NCBI GenBank assembly: GCA_963736505.1
Contig: CAVTOZ010000005.1
Span: forward strand, 310,001 to 374,000
Source of the DNA: Solirubrobacter sp963736505
GTDB lineage: Bacteria > Actinomycetota > Thermoleophilia > Solirubrobacterales > Solirubrobacteraceae
Direction of reading: 5' to 3'
Length of the DNA: 64,000 nucleotides
Shown piece by piece: positions 40,574 through 48,575 of this stretch (positions within the stretch are counted from its first letter, which is position 1; each line of letters opens with the position of its first letter). Made by a program: the position numbers and the translations under genes. The notes under the pieces are model-generated. The model saw nothing but the letters and a program-made list of their open reading frames with translations. It did no database searches and had not been told where the DNA came from.

Positions 40574-41916
40574 GGGCCGGGCGGCACCTGCGTCGGGTCG
40601 CAGTCGAGGTTGCCGGTGCTGTCGCGGAACGGCGCCGACTTGTCCGGCGGGATCTGGCTCGCCGTGCCCGGGCAGCGCTTGAGCAGGTCCTGCTGTAGGC
40701 CGTCGAGGCGCTGCGAGACCGGGATCGGCACGAGCGTGGAGCCGCCCGCCGGCAGGTCGCGGAACTGGAACGCATTGAACATCGGCTGGATCCGGGCGAA
40801 GTGCCCGTTGGCGTCGTAGTTGGCGGCGCCGATGCCGAAGTCGCGGAACCAGCCGACCAGCTCGGGGATGTACGGGCGCACGAACTCCAGCACCGGCTGG
40901 CTCTTCTTCAGCGCGCCGGTGCCGTCGCTGAACGCCGGGCTGGCGAGCTTCTGGAAGCCCGGCAGCTTGCGCGTGGCATCGACGAGGTCGTTGTTCGCGC
41001 CGGGGCTGTGCACGAGCGTCGAGAGGTCGGCGATCGTCGGCTTGGAGTCGCGCACGAGCGGGCGCAGCTCCTTCAGGAACGGCGCCAGGTCCTTCGTCGC
41101 GACCTTCGACTCCGCCACCAGCGGGTCGAGGTCGTCGAGCGTCGCGCGCAGGTTCACGAACGTCGAGTTCGCGCGCTTGAGCGTGGTCGGCAGCAGCAGC
41201 AGCGCCTGCGACAGCGCCTCGTTCTCGGAGGCGATCGCGCCCGTGGTGGCGTTCGCGTTGCCGACCAGTGCGGACAGGTCGTCGCGCTTCTCCGCGATCG
41301 TCGTGACCGTGCGCGAGGAGGACACCAGGAAGTCGGTCAGCGCGCCCTCGTCGGACGTCGTCTCGTTGACCAGCCGGCGCGCGCTCGACAGCAGCGGGTT
41401 GAAGTACTTCGTCGACGCCGCCGCTTCCTGCGCCTTGCCCTCGTACTGCGTCGAGAAGCCCTTGATGATCCCCTGAAGGTCCTTGCGCGCCTTCGGGTCG
41501 AGCGAGTTGAACAGCTGGTCGAGGTCGACGGCGGTCGTCGTCGAGGACGTGTCCAGCACGGCGCCGTCGCCGAGCGCGCGGTTGGTGCCCGGCGCCGGCG
41601 AGAGCGCGACGTAGCGGTTCGCGATGCCCGACAGCGAGGTGAGCCGGATGACGGCCTGCGTGCCCTCGCGCAGCGGCGCGTAGGGCTCGTTGACGGAGAC
41701 CTTGACCGCCGCCTGGTTGTTCGACGTCAGCGCGATCGACTTCACGCTGCCGACCGCGCGCCCGCCGATCTGCACGTTGTCGCCCTTCACGAGCTGCCCG
41801 GCGTTCTGGAAGATCAGCGTGTACTCGTGGCCGCCGCCGCTGAGCAGCAGAAGCCACACCGCGAGAACGGCAACGAGGAAGACGCCGATGGCGACGGACG
41901 CGCGGGCGATCGTCAC
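40570..41916 (-). CDS. Mce family protein, first of the operon
   Basis: Protein of 448 residues encoded directly behind the ABC ATPase. Anchor VAIGVFLVAVLAVWLLLLSG; MCE domain at about residues 30-115 (YTLIFQNAGQLVKGDNVQIG, GRAVGSVKSIALTSNNQAAV, LSGIANRYVALSPAPGTNRA). The helical region follows (KAQEAAASTKYFNPLLSSAR, ALTDFLVSSSRTVTTIAEKR). The C-terminus has two cysteines (LLKRCPGTA, NLDCDPTQ). GTG start 4 bases after the ATPase stop. Confidence 0.92.
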   Translation of the reverse strand: MTIARASVAIGVFLVAVLAVWLLLLSGGGHEYTLIFQNAGQLVKGDNVQIGGRAVGSVKSIALTSNNQAAVKVSVNEPYAPLREGTQAVIRLTSLSGIANRYVALSPAPGTNRALGDGAVLDTSSTTTAVDLDQLFNSLDPKARKDLQGIIKGFSTQYEGKAQEAAASTKYFNPLLSSARRLVNETTSDEGALTDFLVSSSRTVTTIAEKRDDLSALVGNANATTGAIASENEALSQALLLLPTTLKRANSTFVNLRATLDDLDPLVAESKVATKDLAPFLKELRPLVRDSKPTIADLSTLVHSPGANNDLVDATRKLPGFQKLASPAFSDGTGALKKSQPVLEFVRPYIPELVGWFRDFGIGAANYDANGHFARIQPMFNAFQFRDLPAGGSTLVPIPVSQRLDGLQQDLLKRCPGTASQIPPDKSAPFRDSTGNLDCDPTQVPPGP

Positions 41917-41920
41917 GCGG

Positions 41921-42757
41921 CTACTCCATGCCCAGCGGACCGCGAGAGGCCCCGGACAGGAACTGGTTCACGAACTGGTTGTCGGAGTCGAAGAGCTCCT
42001 CGGCGGGCCCGGACTCGACGATCCGGCCCTTCCAGAGGACGGCGATGTACTCGGCGACGCGCTTGGCGGACATGATGTCGTGCGTGATCACCACGTAAGC
42101 GCCGCCGTTCTCCTCGTGGATCTCCTGGATCAGCTCGCACAGCAGCGCGGTGCGGACCGGGTCCAGGCCGGAGTCGGGCTCGTCGAAGAGGACGATGTCG
42201 GGGTCGAGCACGAGCGCGCGGGCGAAGCCGGCGCGCTTGCGCATCCCGCCCGAGAGCTCGTTCGGCATCTTGTCCGACGCCGCCTCGAGGCCGACCTCCT
42301 TCAGGCGCTGGTTGACGATGTCGGCGACCTCGTCCTCGCCCTTGTCGGTGTGCTGGCGCAGCGGGAAGGCGACGTTGTCCCACAGGTTCATCGAGCCGAA
42401 CAGCGCGCCGTCCTGGAACAGCACGCCGAAGCGCTTGCGCATCTCGAACAGCTCGTCGTCCTTCATGCCGGGGACCGACTCGCCGTGCACCAGCACGTCG
42501 CCGGAGTCCGGGTACAGCAGCCCGACCATGTGCTTGATGCAGACCGACTTCCCGGTGCCGGACGGGCCCAGGATCATCGAGATCTTGTCGTCCGGGATGC
42601 CCATGTTGAGGCCGCGCAGGATCTTGTTGCGCCCGAACGCCTTATGGACCTCGATGAACTCGACCGCGTCCTTGGTGGCCCCCGACGGGCGCTTCTTGCC
42701 TGTGTGCCACTTGTACTCGTCGTCCTGATCCGGCTTGGCGGTCGGCTCTTCGCTCAT
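41921..42757 (-). CDS. Mce/MlaF-type ABC transporter ATPase
   Basis: ATPase of 278 residues that powers the Mce lipid transporter. Walker A GPSGTGKSVCIKHMVGLL, Q-loop VLFQDGALFGSMNLWDNVAF, signature ELSGGMRKRAGFARALVLDP, Walker B IVLFDEPDSGLDPVRTALLC and H-loop YVVITHDIMSAKRVAE are intact; SGTGKS and SMNVWDN-like Q-loop are typical of MceG/MlaF. I chose the ATG at 42757 because GGAGG stands 6 bases before it; the ATG at 42763 has no room for a ribosome site. In mycobacteria mceG lies elsewhere in the genome; here it is inside the operon. The N-terminal ~30 residues are charged and disordered. Confidence 0.93.
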   Translation of the reverse strand: MSEEPTAKPDQDDEYKWHTGKKRPSGATKDAVEFIEVHKAFGRNKILRGLNMGIPDDKISMILGPSGTGKSVCIKHMVGLLYPDSGDVLVHGESVPGMKDDELFEMRKRFGVLFQDGALFGSMNLWDNVAFPLRQHTDKGEDEVADIVNQRLKEVGLEAASDKMPNELSGGMRKRAGFARALVLDPDIVLFDEPDSGLDPVRTALLCELIQEIHEENGGAYVVITHDIMSAKRVAEYIAVLWKGRIVESGPAEELFDSDNQFVNQFLSGASRGPLGME

Positions 42758-42759
42758 CG

Positions 42760-43557
42760 TCATCCTCCGATGGGGGCGCGCGGATTGGCGCCCCAGAAGA
42801 TCTGCGTGCCGAGCATCCCGATCAGGTGCACGAGCACGATGTTCAACACCATCGATTTCGCGGTCGCGGTCCCCACGCCCACGGGGCCGCCGGACGCCGT
42901 GTACCCGTAGTAACACCCCACGAGCACGATCACGGTCGCCATGGCCATGGCTTTTATGACGCTGTAGAGCAGGTCCGGCGGGTTCTGGAACATCCAGAAG
43001 ATCAGCGAGTAGCCGCCGCTGGAGACCTCCCCGATCTGCTGGACCACAGCGAGATAGGAAGCGAGGAACCCAGCCCCGATACCGGCGATGTAGACGAAGG
43101 GGAGCACGAGCCAGGAGGCCAGCAGGCGCGTCGCGCACAGGAACGTCAGCGACGGCACGCCCATGACCTCGAGCGCGTCGATCTCGTCGGAGATCCGCAT
43201 CGAGCCGAGCTCGGCGACGATGCCGGTGCCGACCTTGGCCGACATCATGTAGCCGAACGCGTACGGGATCAGCTCGCGCAGGTCGCACCAGGCGGCGAAC
43301 ACGCCCGCGTAGGCGGGGGCGCCGGTGGCGCGGTTGAAGTAGGCGGCCTCGATGCCGCACTGGAGGCCGATGATGAACGTCAGGCCCCAGATCACGAGCG
43401 TCGAGGACAGGATCAGCACGCCCGCCTGGCGCAGCGCCTCGCCGAAGTAGCGGAAGACGCGGCCGCCCCAGACCTGGCCGGTGACCGTGCCGGAGAAGCG
43501 CAGGATCTCCCCGAACGAGGCGAACCAGTCGCGCGGGACCGCCAGCCAGCCGTCCAT
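42760..43557 (-). CDS. MlaE/YrbE-type permease B of the Mce transporter
   Basis: Integral membrane permease of 265 residues. An amphipathic N-terminal helix (DWFASFGEILRFSGTVTGQV) precedes five or six helices. MlaE-family landmarks: SAKVGTGIVAELGSMRISDE followed by IDALEVMGV near residue 120, and the C-terminal GCYYGYTASGGPVGVGTATA. The EIDALEVMG segment contacts the ATPase. ATG at 43557 shares a base with the stop of permease A (TGATG). It forms a heterodimer with permease A. Confidence 0.93.
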   Translation of the reverse strand: MDGWLAVPRDWFASFGEILRFSGTVTGQVWGGRVFRYFGEALRQAGVLILSSTLVIWGLTFIIGLQCGIEAAYFNRATGAPAYAGVFAAWCDLRELIPYAFGYMMSAKVGTGIVAELGSMRISDEIDALEVMGVPSLTFLCATRLLASWLVLPFVYIAGIGAGFLASYLAVVQQIGEVSSGGYSLIFWMFQNPPDLLYSVIKAMAMATVIVLVGCYYGYTASGGPVGVGTATAKSMVLNIVLVHLIGMLGTQIFWGANPRAPIGG

Positions 43558-44363
43558 CACTTGATGTTGAGGATGTCGGGGTGGGTCGCCAGGAGCGTCT
43601 GCGTGAACACGTAGTTGAACGCGAACACGCCGAGCGTGGCGATCACGACGGCCTGGTTGACGGCGCGGCCCACGCCGGCGGCGCCGCCCGATGCCGTCAT
43701 GCCCTTGTAACAGCAGACGACGGCGATGATCGCGCCGAACAGCGTGCACTTCAGCAGCGAGCCCCAGAGGTCGGGGATCGACGCGTTCGTGAGCAGGTTG
43801 GCGAAGAAGGGACCGACCGGCTGGTGGTTGACGCCGTTGGCGAGCAGGCCGCCGAAGAGGCCGAAGAGGATCGCGTAGACGTCGAACAGGCCGGTCACGA
43901 TCATCAGGGCCAGGAAGCGCGGGACGACGAGGTTCTTGACCGGGTCGACGCCGAGCACCTGCAGCGCGTCGAGCTCCTCGCGGATCTTGCGCGCGCCGAG
44001 ATCGGCGGTGATCGCGGTCCCGGCCACGCCGGCGACCACGATCGCGGTGACGAACGGGGCGAACTCGCGGATGCTCGCGAGCACGAAGAAGCCGCCGAGG
44101 CGGTCGTTGGCGCCGAACAGGGTGAGGAAGTTCGAGGCCTGCAGACCCGGCGCGGCATAGCCGAACGCGATCGTCGAGATCATCAGCGGGAACCAGCAGA
44201 GACGGAGCGCGAACAGGAACTGCTGGACGAACTCCCCGCCGTAGGGGTACGGCGGCTTGAGGGCAGAGACGATCGTCTTGCCCGTCAGGATCATCATGTC
44301 CCCGACTTCTTCCAGCAGGCCCTTGGCCGGCAGGAACGCACGATCGGCGACGCCTCTAACCAC
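43557..44363 (-). CDS. MlaE/YrbE-type permease A of the Mce transporter
   Basis: Integral membrane permease of 268 residues and first gene of the Mce operon. Landmarks: VAGTAITADLGARKIREELD with ALQVLGVDPVKNLVVPR near residue 135, and CCYKGMTASGGAAGVGRAVN near 220, both matching permease B and MlaE. GTG at 44363 follows GAGGAGA closely. The 81 bases up to the divergent-facing GNAT stop (44445) must hold the operon promoter. Transport direction cannot be told from sequence. Confidence 0.93.
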   Translation of the reverse strand: MVRGVADRAFLPAKGLLEEVGDMMILTGKTIVSALKPPYPYGGEFVQQFLFALRLCWFPLMISTIAFGYAAPGLQASNFLTLFGANDRLGGFFVLASIREFAPFVTAIVVAGVAGTAITADLGARKIREELDALQVLGVDPVKNLVVPRFLALMIVTGLFDVYAILFGLFGGLLANGVNHQPVGPFFANLLTNASIPDLWGSLLKCTLFGAIIAVVCCYKGMTASGGAAGVGRAVNQAVVIATLGVFAFNYVFTQTLLATHPDILNIK

Positions 44364-44444
44364 TCTTCTCCTCTCCCCGCGGGGCCCGACGGGCGCAGAG
44401 GTTATGCCACGGCCCCTTCGTCTCTCAAACGCGAACCGTCGCGA

Positions 44445-44990
44445 TTACTTGCGCAGACGGGCCAACAGGACCACGTCGACCCGCCGTCCGCGCTCCAGGT
44501 TGCGGGCCCGCATCACGCCCTCCTCCACGAAGCCGAGCGATTCGGCGAGCGCCCGGGCGGCCGTGTTGTCGGGCGTCGTGGTGATCTCCAGCCGCTGCAG
44601 ATCCAGGCGCGCGAACGCCCATTCCACCAGGAGCGAGACAGCCGCTTTTCCGGTCCCTTGGCCGCGCGCGGCGGGCACGAGCCAGTAGCCGACCTCGCCG
44701 CGGGCGTGCTTGAAGTCGAGCGTGTGCAGCATCACGTGGCCGAGGAACGGCCGGCCGCTGAGGTCGGTCACGGCGAGGCCGAGGAACTCGCCCCTCGCGC
44801 GCAGGCGAGGCTGCCGCGCTATGAAGCGACGCACCCCGACCTCCGTCGGGTCCTCGTCGGCCCCGATCAGGACGCCGAGCCGCGGGTCCTCGCGGAAGGC
44901 CTGGGCGAACGCTCCGGCGTCGCGCGCGCGCAGGCGGCGCAGCGCGACGCCGTCGCGGCTGAGGTTGTCAGGGACGGGGATCGAGGGCAT
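44445..44990 (-). CDS. GNAT acetyltransferase, RimJ/RimL type
   Basis: N-acetyltransferase of 181 residues. The fold is complete: VALRRLRARDAGAFAQAFRE at the start, FLGLAVTDLSGRPFLGHVML, the acetyl-CoA loop VPAARGQGTGKAAVSLLVEW near residue 108, and LEITTTPDNTAARALAESLG near 136. The RimJ/RimL subgroup acetylates N-termini of proteins or small amines. It ends 81 bases before the Mce operon start on the same strand and stands divergent to a lipoprotein gene. Substrate unknown. Confidence 0.88.
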   Translation of the reverse strand: MPSIPVPDNLSRDGVALRRLRARDAGAFAQAFREDPRLGVLIGADEDPTEVGVRRFIARQPRLRARGEFLGLAVTDLSGRPFLGHVMLHTLDFKHARGEVGYWLVPAARGQGTGKAAVSLLVEWAFARLDLQRLEITTTPDNTAARALAESLGFVEEGVMRARNLERGRRVDVVLLARLRK

Positions 44991-45034
44991 TAGCGGCGCG
45001 ACGGCGGGCTCTGGGGTGGTACGTTCGCCGCTCG

Positions 45035-45616
45035 ATGCGCCGTGCCTGCGTAGTCGCCCTGCTGCTCGCCGCCGGCTGCGGAGGCTCGCGCCAGGACGCC
45101 CACGAGCCCTCGGGCGACTTCAAGGTCGAGGTCGTCAGCGCCTCGTTCCCGCGCACGCAGCACATCGCCCAGACGGTCGTGCTGCGGATGCGCGTCCGCA
45201 ACGCCGACACGCGCGTTCTGCCCGTCGCCGTGACCGTCGAGACGCAGCCGGCGCGCGCCGGCCTCGCGCCGACGTCGTTCGGCCAGGGCTCGCACGACCC
45301 GGACCTCGCGTCCAGCGCGCGCCCCGTGTGGGTGCTCGACCGCGGGCCGCTGGGCGGCGACACCGCGGCGGTCAACACGTGGAGCGCGGGCTCGCTTCAG
45401 CCAGGTCAGTCGCGCCTGCTCACCTGGCGCCTGGTGGCGGCCAAGGCCGGGACCTACACCGTCGCGTACCGGATCTCGCCCGGCCTGAACGGCAAGGCCA
45501 AGGCCGCGAGCGGCGGCCGCGTCTCCGGCAGCTTCCGCGTCCGGATCGCCGACCAGCCGGTGCCGGCGCGCATCGGCCCGGGCGGTTCCGTCGTCCGCGC
45601 CCGCACGACCGACTGA
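45035..45616 (+). CDS. Exported lipoprotein, unknown function
   Basis: Protein of 193 residues with a lipoprotein signal (VALLLAAGCGGS, lipobox LAAGC). The mature part looks like an Ig-like beta sandwich (VVLRMRVRNADTRVLPVAVT, GTYTVAYRISPGLNGKAKAA), with a proline-rich joint and a SFRVRIADQPVPARIGPGG end. A TACGTT box lies 9 bases before the ATG, near-leaderless. Nine bases separate it from the acyl-CoA ligase, suggesting an operon. No family named with confidence. Confidence 0.72.
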   Translation: MRRACVVALLLAAGCGGSRQDAHEPSGDFKVEVVSASFPRTQHIAQTVVLRMRVRNADTRVLPVAVTVETQPARAGLAPTSFGQGSHDPDLASSARPVWVLDRGPLGGDTAAVNTWSAGSLQPGQSRLLTWRLVAAKAGTYTVAYRISPGLNGKAKAASGGRVSGSFRVRIADQPVPARIGPGGSVVRARTTD

Positions 45617-45625
45617 CGCGGCGTC

Positions 45626-47143
45626 GTGGGCGATCCGTACTCCGCGCGGCCGTGGTCGGCGCTCGCTCCGGCGATCCCCGCGGGGCCGGAGGCGGCGACG
45701 ATCATGGACGCGTTCGACGGGACGAGCGGGCGCGAGCTGATCCGGTATGGCGACGAGCGCGTGACCGCGCGCGAGGCGGATGCGCGTGCCGGCGCGCTGG
45801 CGGCCGGGCTGGCGGCGCGCGGGATCGGGCGCGGCGACCGCGTCGCGATCCGGCTGCAGAACGTGCCCGAGTTCGTCTACGCGCTGCTGGCCTGCTGGAA
45901 GCTCGGCGCGATCGCCGTGCTGTGCAGCCCGCTGCTGCGCCCGCATGAGCTCGAGTTCGAGCTCGAGGACTCCGGCGCCGCGCTGCTGATCGGCGACGCG
46001 GCCGAGGCGCAGGACCTGATCCGCTCGCACGCCGGCGATCGCCCCGGGCCGGTCCGGCTCGAGCCCGGCGACGTGGCGGCGCTGACGTACACGTCCGGCA
46101 CCACCGGCCCGCCGAAGGGCGCGATGAACACGCACGGCAACCTCGTGCACGGCGCGCGGGCCTACCGCGACTTCGCGCGGCTCGGCCCGGACGACGTGGT
46201 GCTCGGCGTCGCGCCGCTGTTCCACATCACCGGCCTCGTCGCCCACGTGGCGGCGGCGCTGCTGGTGCCGATGCCGCTCGTGCTCGCCGGCCGCTTCGAC
46301 GCGGCCGAGACGTGCGCGCTGATCGAGCGCCACCGCACCACCTTCACGGTCGCGGCGGTGACCGTGTTCACGGCGCTGCTGAACGTGCCGTCCGAGCATG
46401 ACCTGCGCTCGATGACGAAGGCCTACAGCGGCGGCGCGCCGGTCACCGTGGCGAGCGCCGACGCGTGGGAGCTGCGCACCGGCAGCCCGCTGCGCGGCGC
46501 CTACGGCCTGACCGAGACGACCTCGCCGTCGCATCTCGTGCCGCTCGGCGCGCGTGCCCCGGTCGACCCGGCCACCGGCGCGCTGGCGGTCGGCATCCCC
46601 GTGACCGGCACCGACGCGCGGATCCTCGACCCCGAGGGGAACGCCGTGCCGCTCGGCGAGACCGGCGAGATCGCGATCCGCGGGCCGCAGGTGGTGCCCG
46701 GCTACTGGCGGCGTCCGGACGCGACCGCGCACGCCATCCCGGACGGCGAGCTGCGCACCGGCGACGTCGGCGTGATGGACGCCGGCGGCTGGTTCTTCGT
46801 CGTCGACCGGCTGAAGGACCAGATCAACGCGTCGGGCTTCAAGGTCTGGCCGCGCGAGGTCGAGGAGGTGCTCTACGGCCACCCGGACGTGCGCGAGGCC
46901 GCGGTGATCGGCGTGCCCGACGACTACCGCGGCGAGACCGTGAAGGCGTTCGTCGCGCTCAAGGCCGGAGCCGAGCTGGCCCCGGAGGCGCTGATCGCGT
47001 ACGCGCGCGAGCGGCTGGCGGCGTACAAGTACCCGCGGCTGGTCGAGATCGTCGACGAGCTGCCGAAGACCGCCAGCGGGAAGATCCTGCGGCGCGAGCT
47101 GCGCTCACGGCCGGATGGCCGCGAGCGCAATGCCGCGAGTTAG
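45626..47143 (+). CDS. AMP-forming acyl-CoA synthetase/ligase
   Basis: Adenylate-forming enzyme of 505 residues that activates a carboxylic acid (probably a fatty acid) to its CoA thioester. P-loop TYTSGTTGPPKGAMNTHGNL near residue 155, aromatic A5 motif AYGLTETTSPSHLV near 292, hinge A8 region RTGDVGVMDAGGWFFVVDRL then KDQINASGFKVWPREVEEVL near 395, and the catalytic lysine in ELPKTASGKILRRELR near 482. All motifs intact and length normal. GTG start. Stop codons of this and the convergent cold shock gene overlap by 4 bases. Substrate chain length cannot be told. Confidence 0.9.
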   Translation: MGDPYSARPWSALAPAIPAGPEAATIMDAFDGTSGRELIRYGDERVTAREADARAGALAAGLAARGIGRGDRVAIRLQNVPEFVYALLACWKLGAIAVLCSPLLRPHELEFELEDSGAALLIGDAAEAQDLIRSHAGDRPGPVRLEPGDVAALTYTSGTTGPPKGAMNTHGNLVHGARAYRDFARLGPDDVVLGVAPLFHITGLVAHVAAALLVPMPLVLAGRFDAAETCALIERHRTTFTVAAVTVFTALLNVPSEHDLRSMTKAYSGGAPVTVASADAWELRTGSPLRGAYGLTETTSPSHLVPLGARAPVDPATGALAVGIPVTGTDARILDPEGNAVPLGETGEIAIRGPQVVPGYWRRPDATAHAIPDGELRTGDVGVMDAGGWFFVVDRLKDQINASGFKVWPREVEEVLYGHPDVREAAVIGVPDDYRGETVKAFVALKAGAELAPEALIAYARERLAAYKYPRLVEIVDELPKTASGKILRRELRSRPDGRERNAAS

Positions 47144-47343
47144 AGCGCCTGGACCTGGACGGCCTTGGGGCCCTTCGGGCCGGCCTCGGCGACGTACGAG
47201 ACGCGCGCGCCCTCGGCGAGCGAACGGAAGCCGTCGCCCTGGATCGCGCTGTGGTGCACGAAGAGATCCGTGCCCTGCTCGTCCGGCGTGATGAAGCCGA
47301 AGCCCTTCTCGTCGTTGAACCACTTGACGGTTCCTGTAGCCAT
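47140..47343 (-). CDS. cspA: CspA-family cold shock protein
   Basis: RNA-chaperone OB-fold protein of 67 residues. RNP1 KGFGFITPDE and RNP2 LFVHHSAI are intact, starting from GTVKWFNDEKG. ATG at 47343 was chosen over an upstream start because GGAGG stands just before it and the standard protein begins ATGTVKWF. A long upstream region of about 150 bases with a small hairpin (47430-47449) matches the long 5' leaders typical of csp genes. Confidence 0.95.
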   Translation of the reverse strand: MATGTVKWFNDEKGFGFITPDEQGTDLFVHHSAIQGDGFRSLAEGARVSYVAEAGPKGPKAVQVQAL

Positions 47344-47429
47344 GCTGGCCTCCACGTGGTGCTTGGTGCTGTGCTGCGGTTCCGCGGAGGTCCTATGAGG
47401 CGACGATCTGCGATGCGGCACTGCGGTTC

Positions 47430-47449
47430 GCCGGTGTGTGAGAACCGGC
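47430..47449 (-). promoter_or_regulatory. Hairpin in the csp leader region
   Basis: GCCGGT (47430-47435) pairs with ACCGGC (47444-47449). It lies about 90 bases upstream of the csp start on the minus strand, in a stretch between the RTX gene stop (47498) and csp (47343). No convincing promoter boxes could be fixed. Confidence 0.3.
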
Positions 47450-47497
47450 CTTACACCGCGGACGGTAGCAGTCTTGACGGTCGGAGGGAGGCACCGT

Positions 47498-48274
47498 TCA
47501 CCGGCGCTTGACGTGCTCGCAGTGCGTCAGCCGGTCGTGCTTGTCGGCGACGACCGTATCCGAGCCCCTGCCGCAGTCCACGGTGTCGCGCACGCCGTCG
47601 CGCACATCGACGCGATCGTCGCCGGCGCCGGCGTCGATCGTGTCCCGTCCGGCGCCGCCGTCGATGCGGTCGTTCCCCGCGCCGGAGTCGATCTGGTCGT
47701 CGCCGGCGCCGCCGTCGATGCGGTCGCTGCCGGTCTCGGTCGCCACGATGTCGTCGCCCGCGCCGGCGTCGATCGTGTCGGAGCCGCCGCCGGTGGCGAT
47801 CCAGTCGTCGCCGGCGCCGCCGTCGATCGTGTCCAGCCCCGTCCCGCCGTCGATCTCGTCGTCGCCGGCGCCGCCGCGGATGATGTCGTTGCCGGCGTCG
47901 CCGGAGATCGAGTCGGTGTCGTCGCCGCCGTCGAGCCGGTCGTTGCCGCGGCCGCCGCGCAGTTGATCGCGCCCGGCGTCGCCGGTCAGCAGATCCGCGC
48001 CGCCGGAGCGGTCGTCGCGGTCGCTGCACGCCTCCGGCCTGACCGCGCCCGGCGGGCACACGCCGTCGCCGATCAGCGTGTCGTCGCCGGCGCCGCCGTC
48101 GATCCGGTCGGCGCCGCCGAGCCCGTACACGACGTCGTCCCCGCCCTTGGCGGCGATGTCGTCGGGTCCGGGCGTGCCGACGAGGAAGTCGGCGAGGTCA
48201 GTGCCCTCGATGGCGCCGAACGCCGACCCGGCGACGCCGAGGGTGAGCACCAGCGTCGCCAGCAGGATGCGCAT
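47498..48274 (-). CDS. RTX/hemolysin-type calcium-binding repeat protein
   Basis: Secreted protein of 258 residues. Signal peptide LLATLVLTLGVAGSAFGA. Then about a dozen nonapeptide repeats of GGxGxDxux type (GGADRIDGGAGDDTLIGDG, GGAGDDEIDGGTGLDTIDGG, GAGDDWIATGGGSDTIDAG) that form a calcium-filled parallel beta-roll, and a cysteine-containing end (CGRGSDTVVADKHDRL). The Sec-type signal and lack of type I secretion genes point to export by Sec, unlike Gram-negative RTX toxins. There is no catalytic domain; a structural or adhesive surface role is likely. TIR-bearing repeat element lies upstream. Confidence 0.85.
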   Translation of the reverse strand: MRILLATLVLTLGVAGSAFGAIEGTDLADFLVGTPGPDDIAAKGGDDVVYGLGGADRIDGGAGDDTLIGDGVCPPGAVRPEACSDRDDRSGGADLLTGDAGRDQLRGGRGNDRLDGGDDTDSISGDAGNDIIRGGAGDDEIDGGTGLDTIDGGAGDDWIATGGGSDTIDAGAGDDIVATETGSDRIDGGAGDDQIDSGAGNDRIDGGAGRDTIDAGAGDDRVDVRDGVRDTVDCGRGSDTVVADKHDRLTHCEHVKRR

Positions 48275-48334
48275 CGACTTCAGGATGACGTGGGAACACT
48301 CGAGGTATCCGTGAAGTCGCGGTGCGGGCTGTTG

Positions 48335-48570
48335 CGAACGTCAACTGCACTGGTAAGGAGGTGGGTCAGATTGCCGCGGCTCGCGAGGCGGAAACGGTCA
48401 CCGCGCGCGACCGCTCAGGGAATCTGGTGGTTGAAAAGTGTCGATATGCGACACCTATCCGCCACACGCGAAAGTGGTGCATCGTGGACGTGATCGATCG
48501 CGATCGCCGAGGCGAACCCGGTGAGCGGTTCTGGGAACCCCGCCTCCCTTACCAGCGCAGTTGACGTTCG
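48335..48570. repeat. 236-bp element with 31-bp inverted ends, related to the 28-29 kb repeat core
   Basis: Left end 48335-48365 (CGAACGTCAACTGCACTGGT onward) is matched as reverse complement by 48539-48570, with three or four differences. The right end (CCGCCTCCCTTACCAGCGCA) resembles the array core (CCGCCTCCCTCACCCGCGCA). Inside are GTGTCG/CGACAC hairpin arms (48438-48443/48449-48454) and TGATCGAT (48491-48498), repeating the hairpin, box, core order of the other cassettes. No transposase, no clear target duplication. The right end stops 5 bases from the pucR stop codon. MITE-like or a structured 3' element. It fills the otherwise gene-free interval 48275-48575. Confidence 0.75.
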
Positions 48571-48575
48571 TCGAG

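Noticed and set aside
48322..48564. 80-codon open frame across the inverted-end element
   Set aside because: Its coordinates coincide with the element and the encoded peptide is unlike any protein; better explained as repeat DNA.
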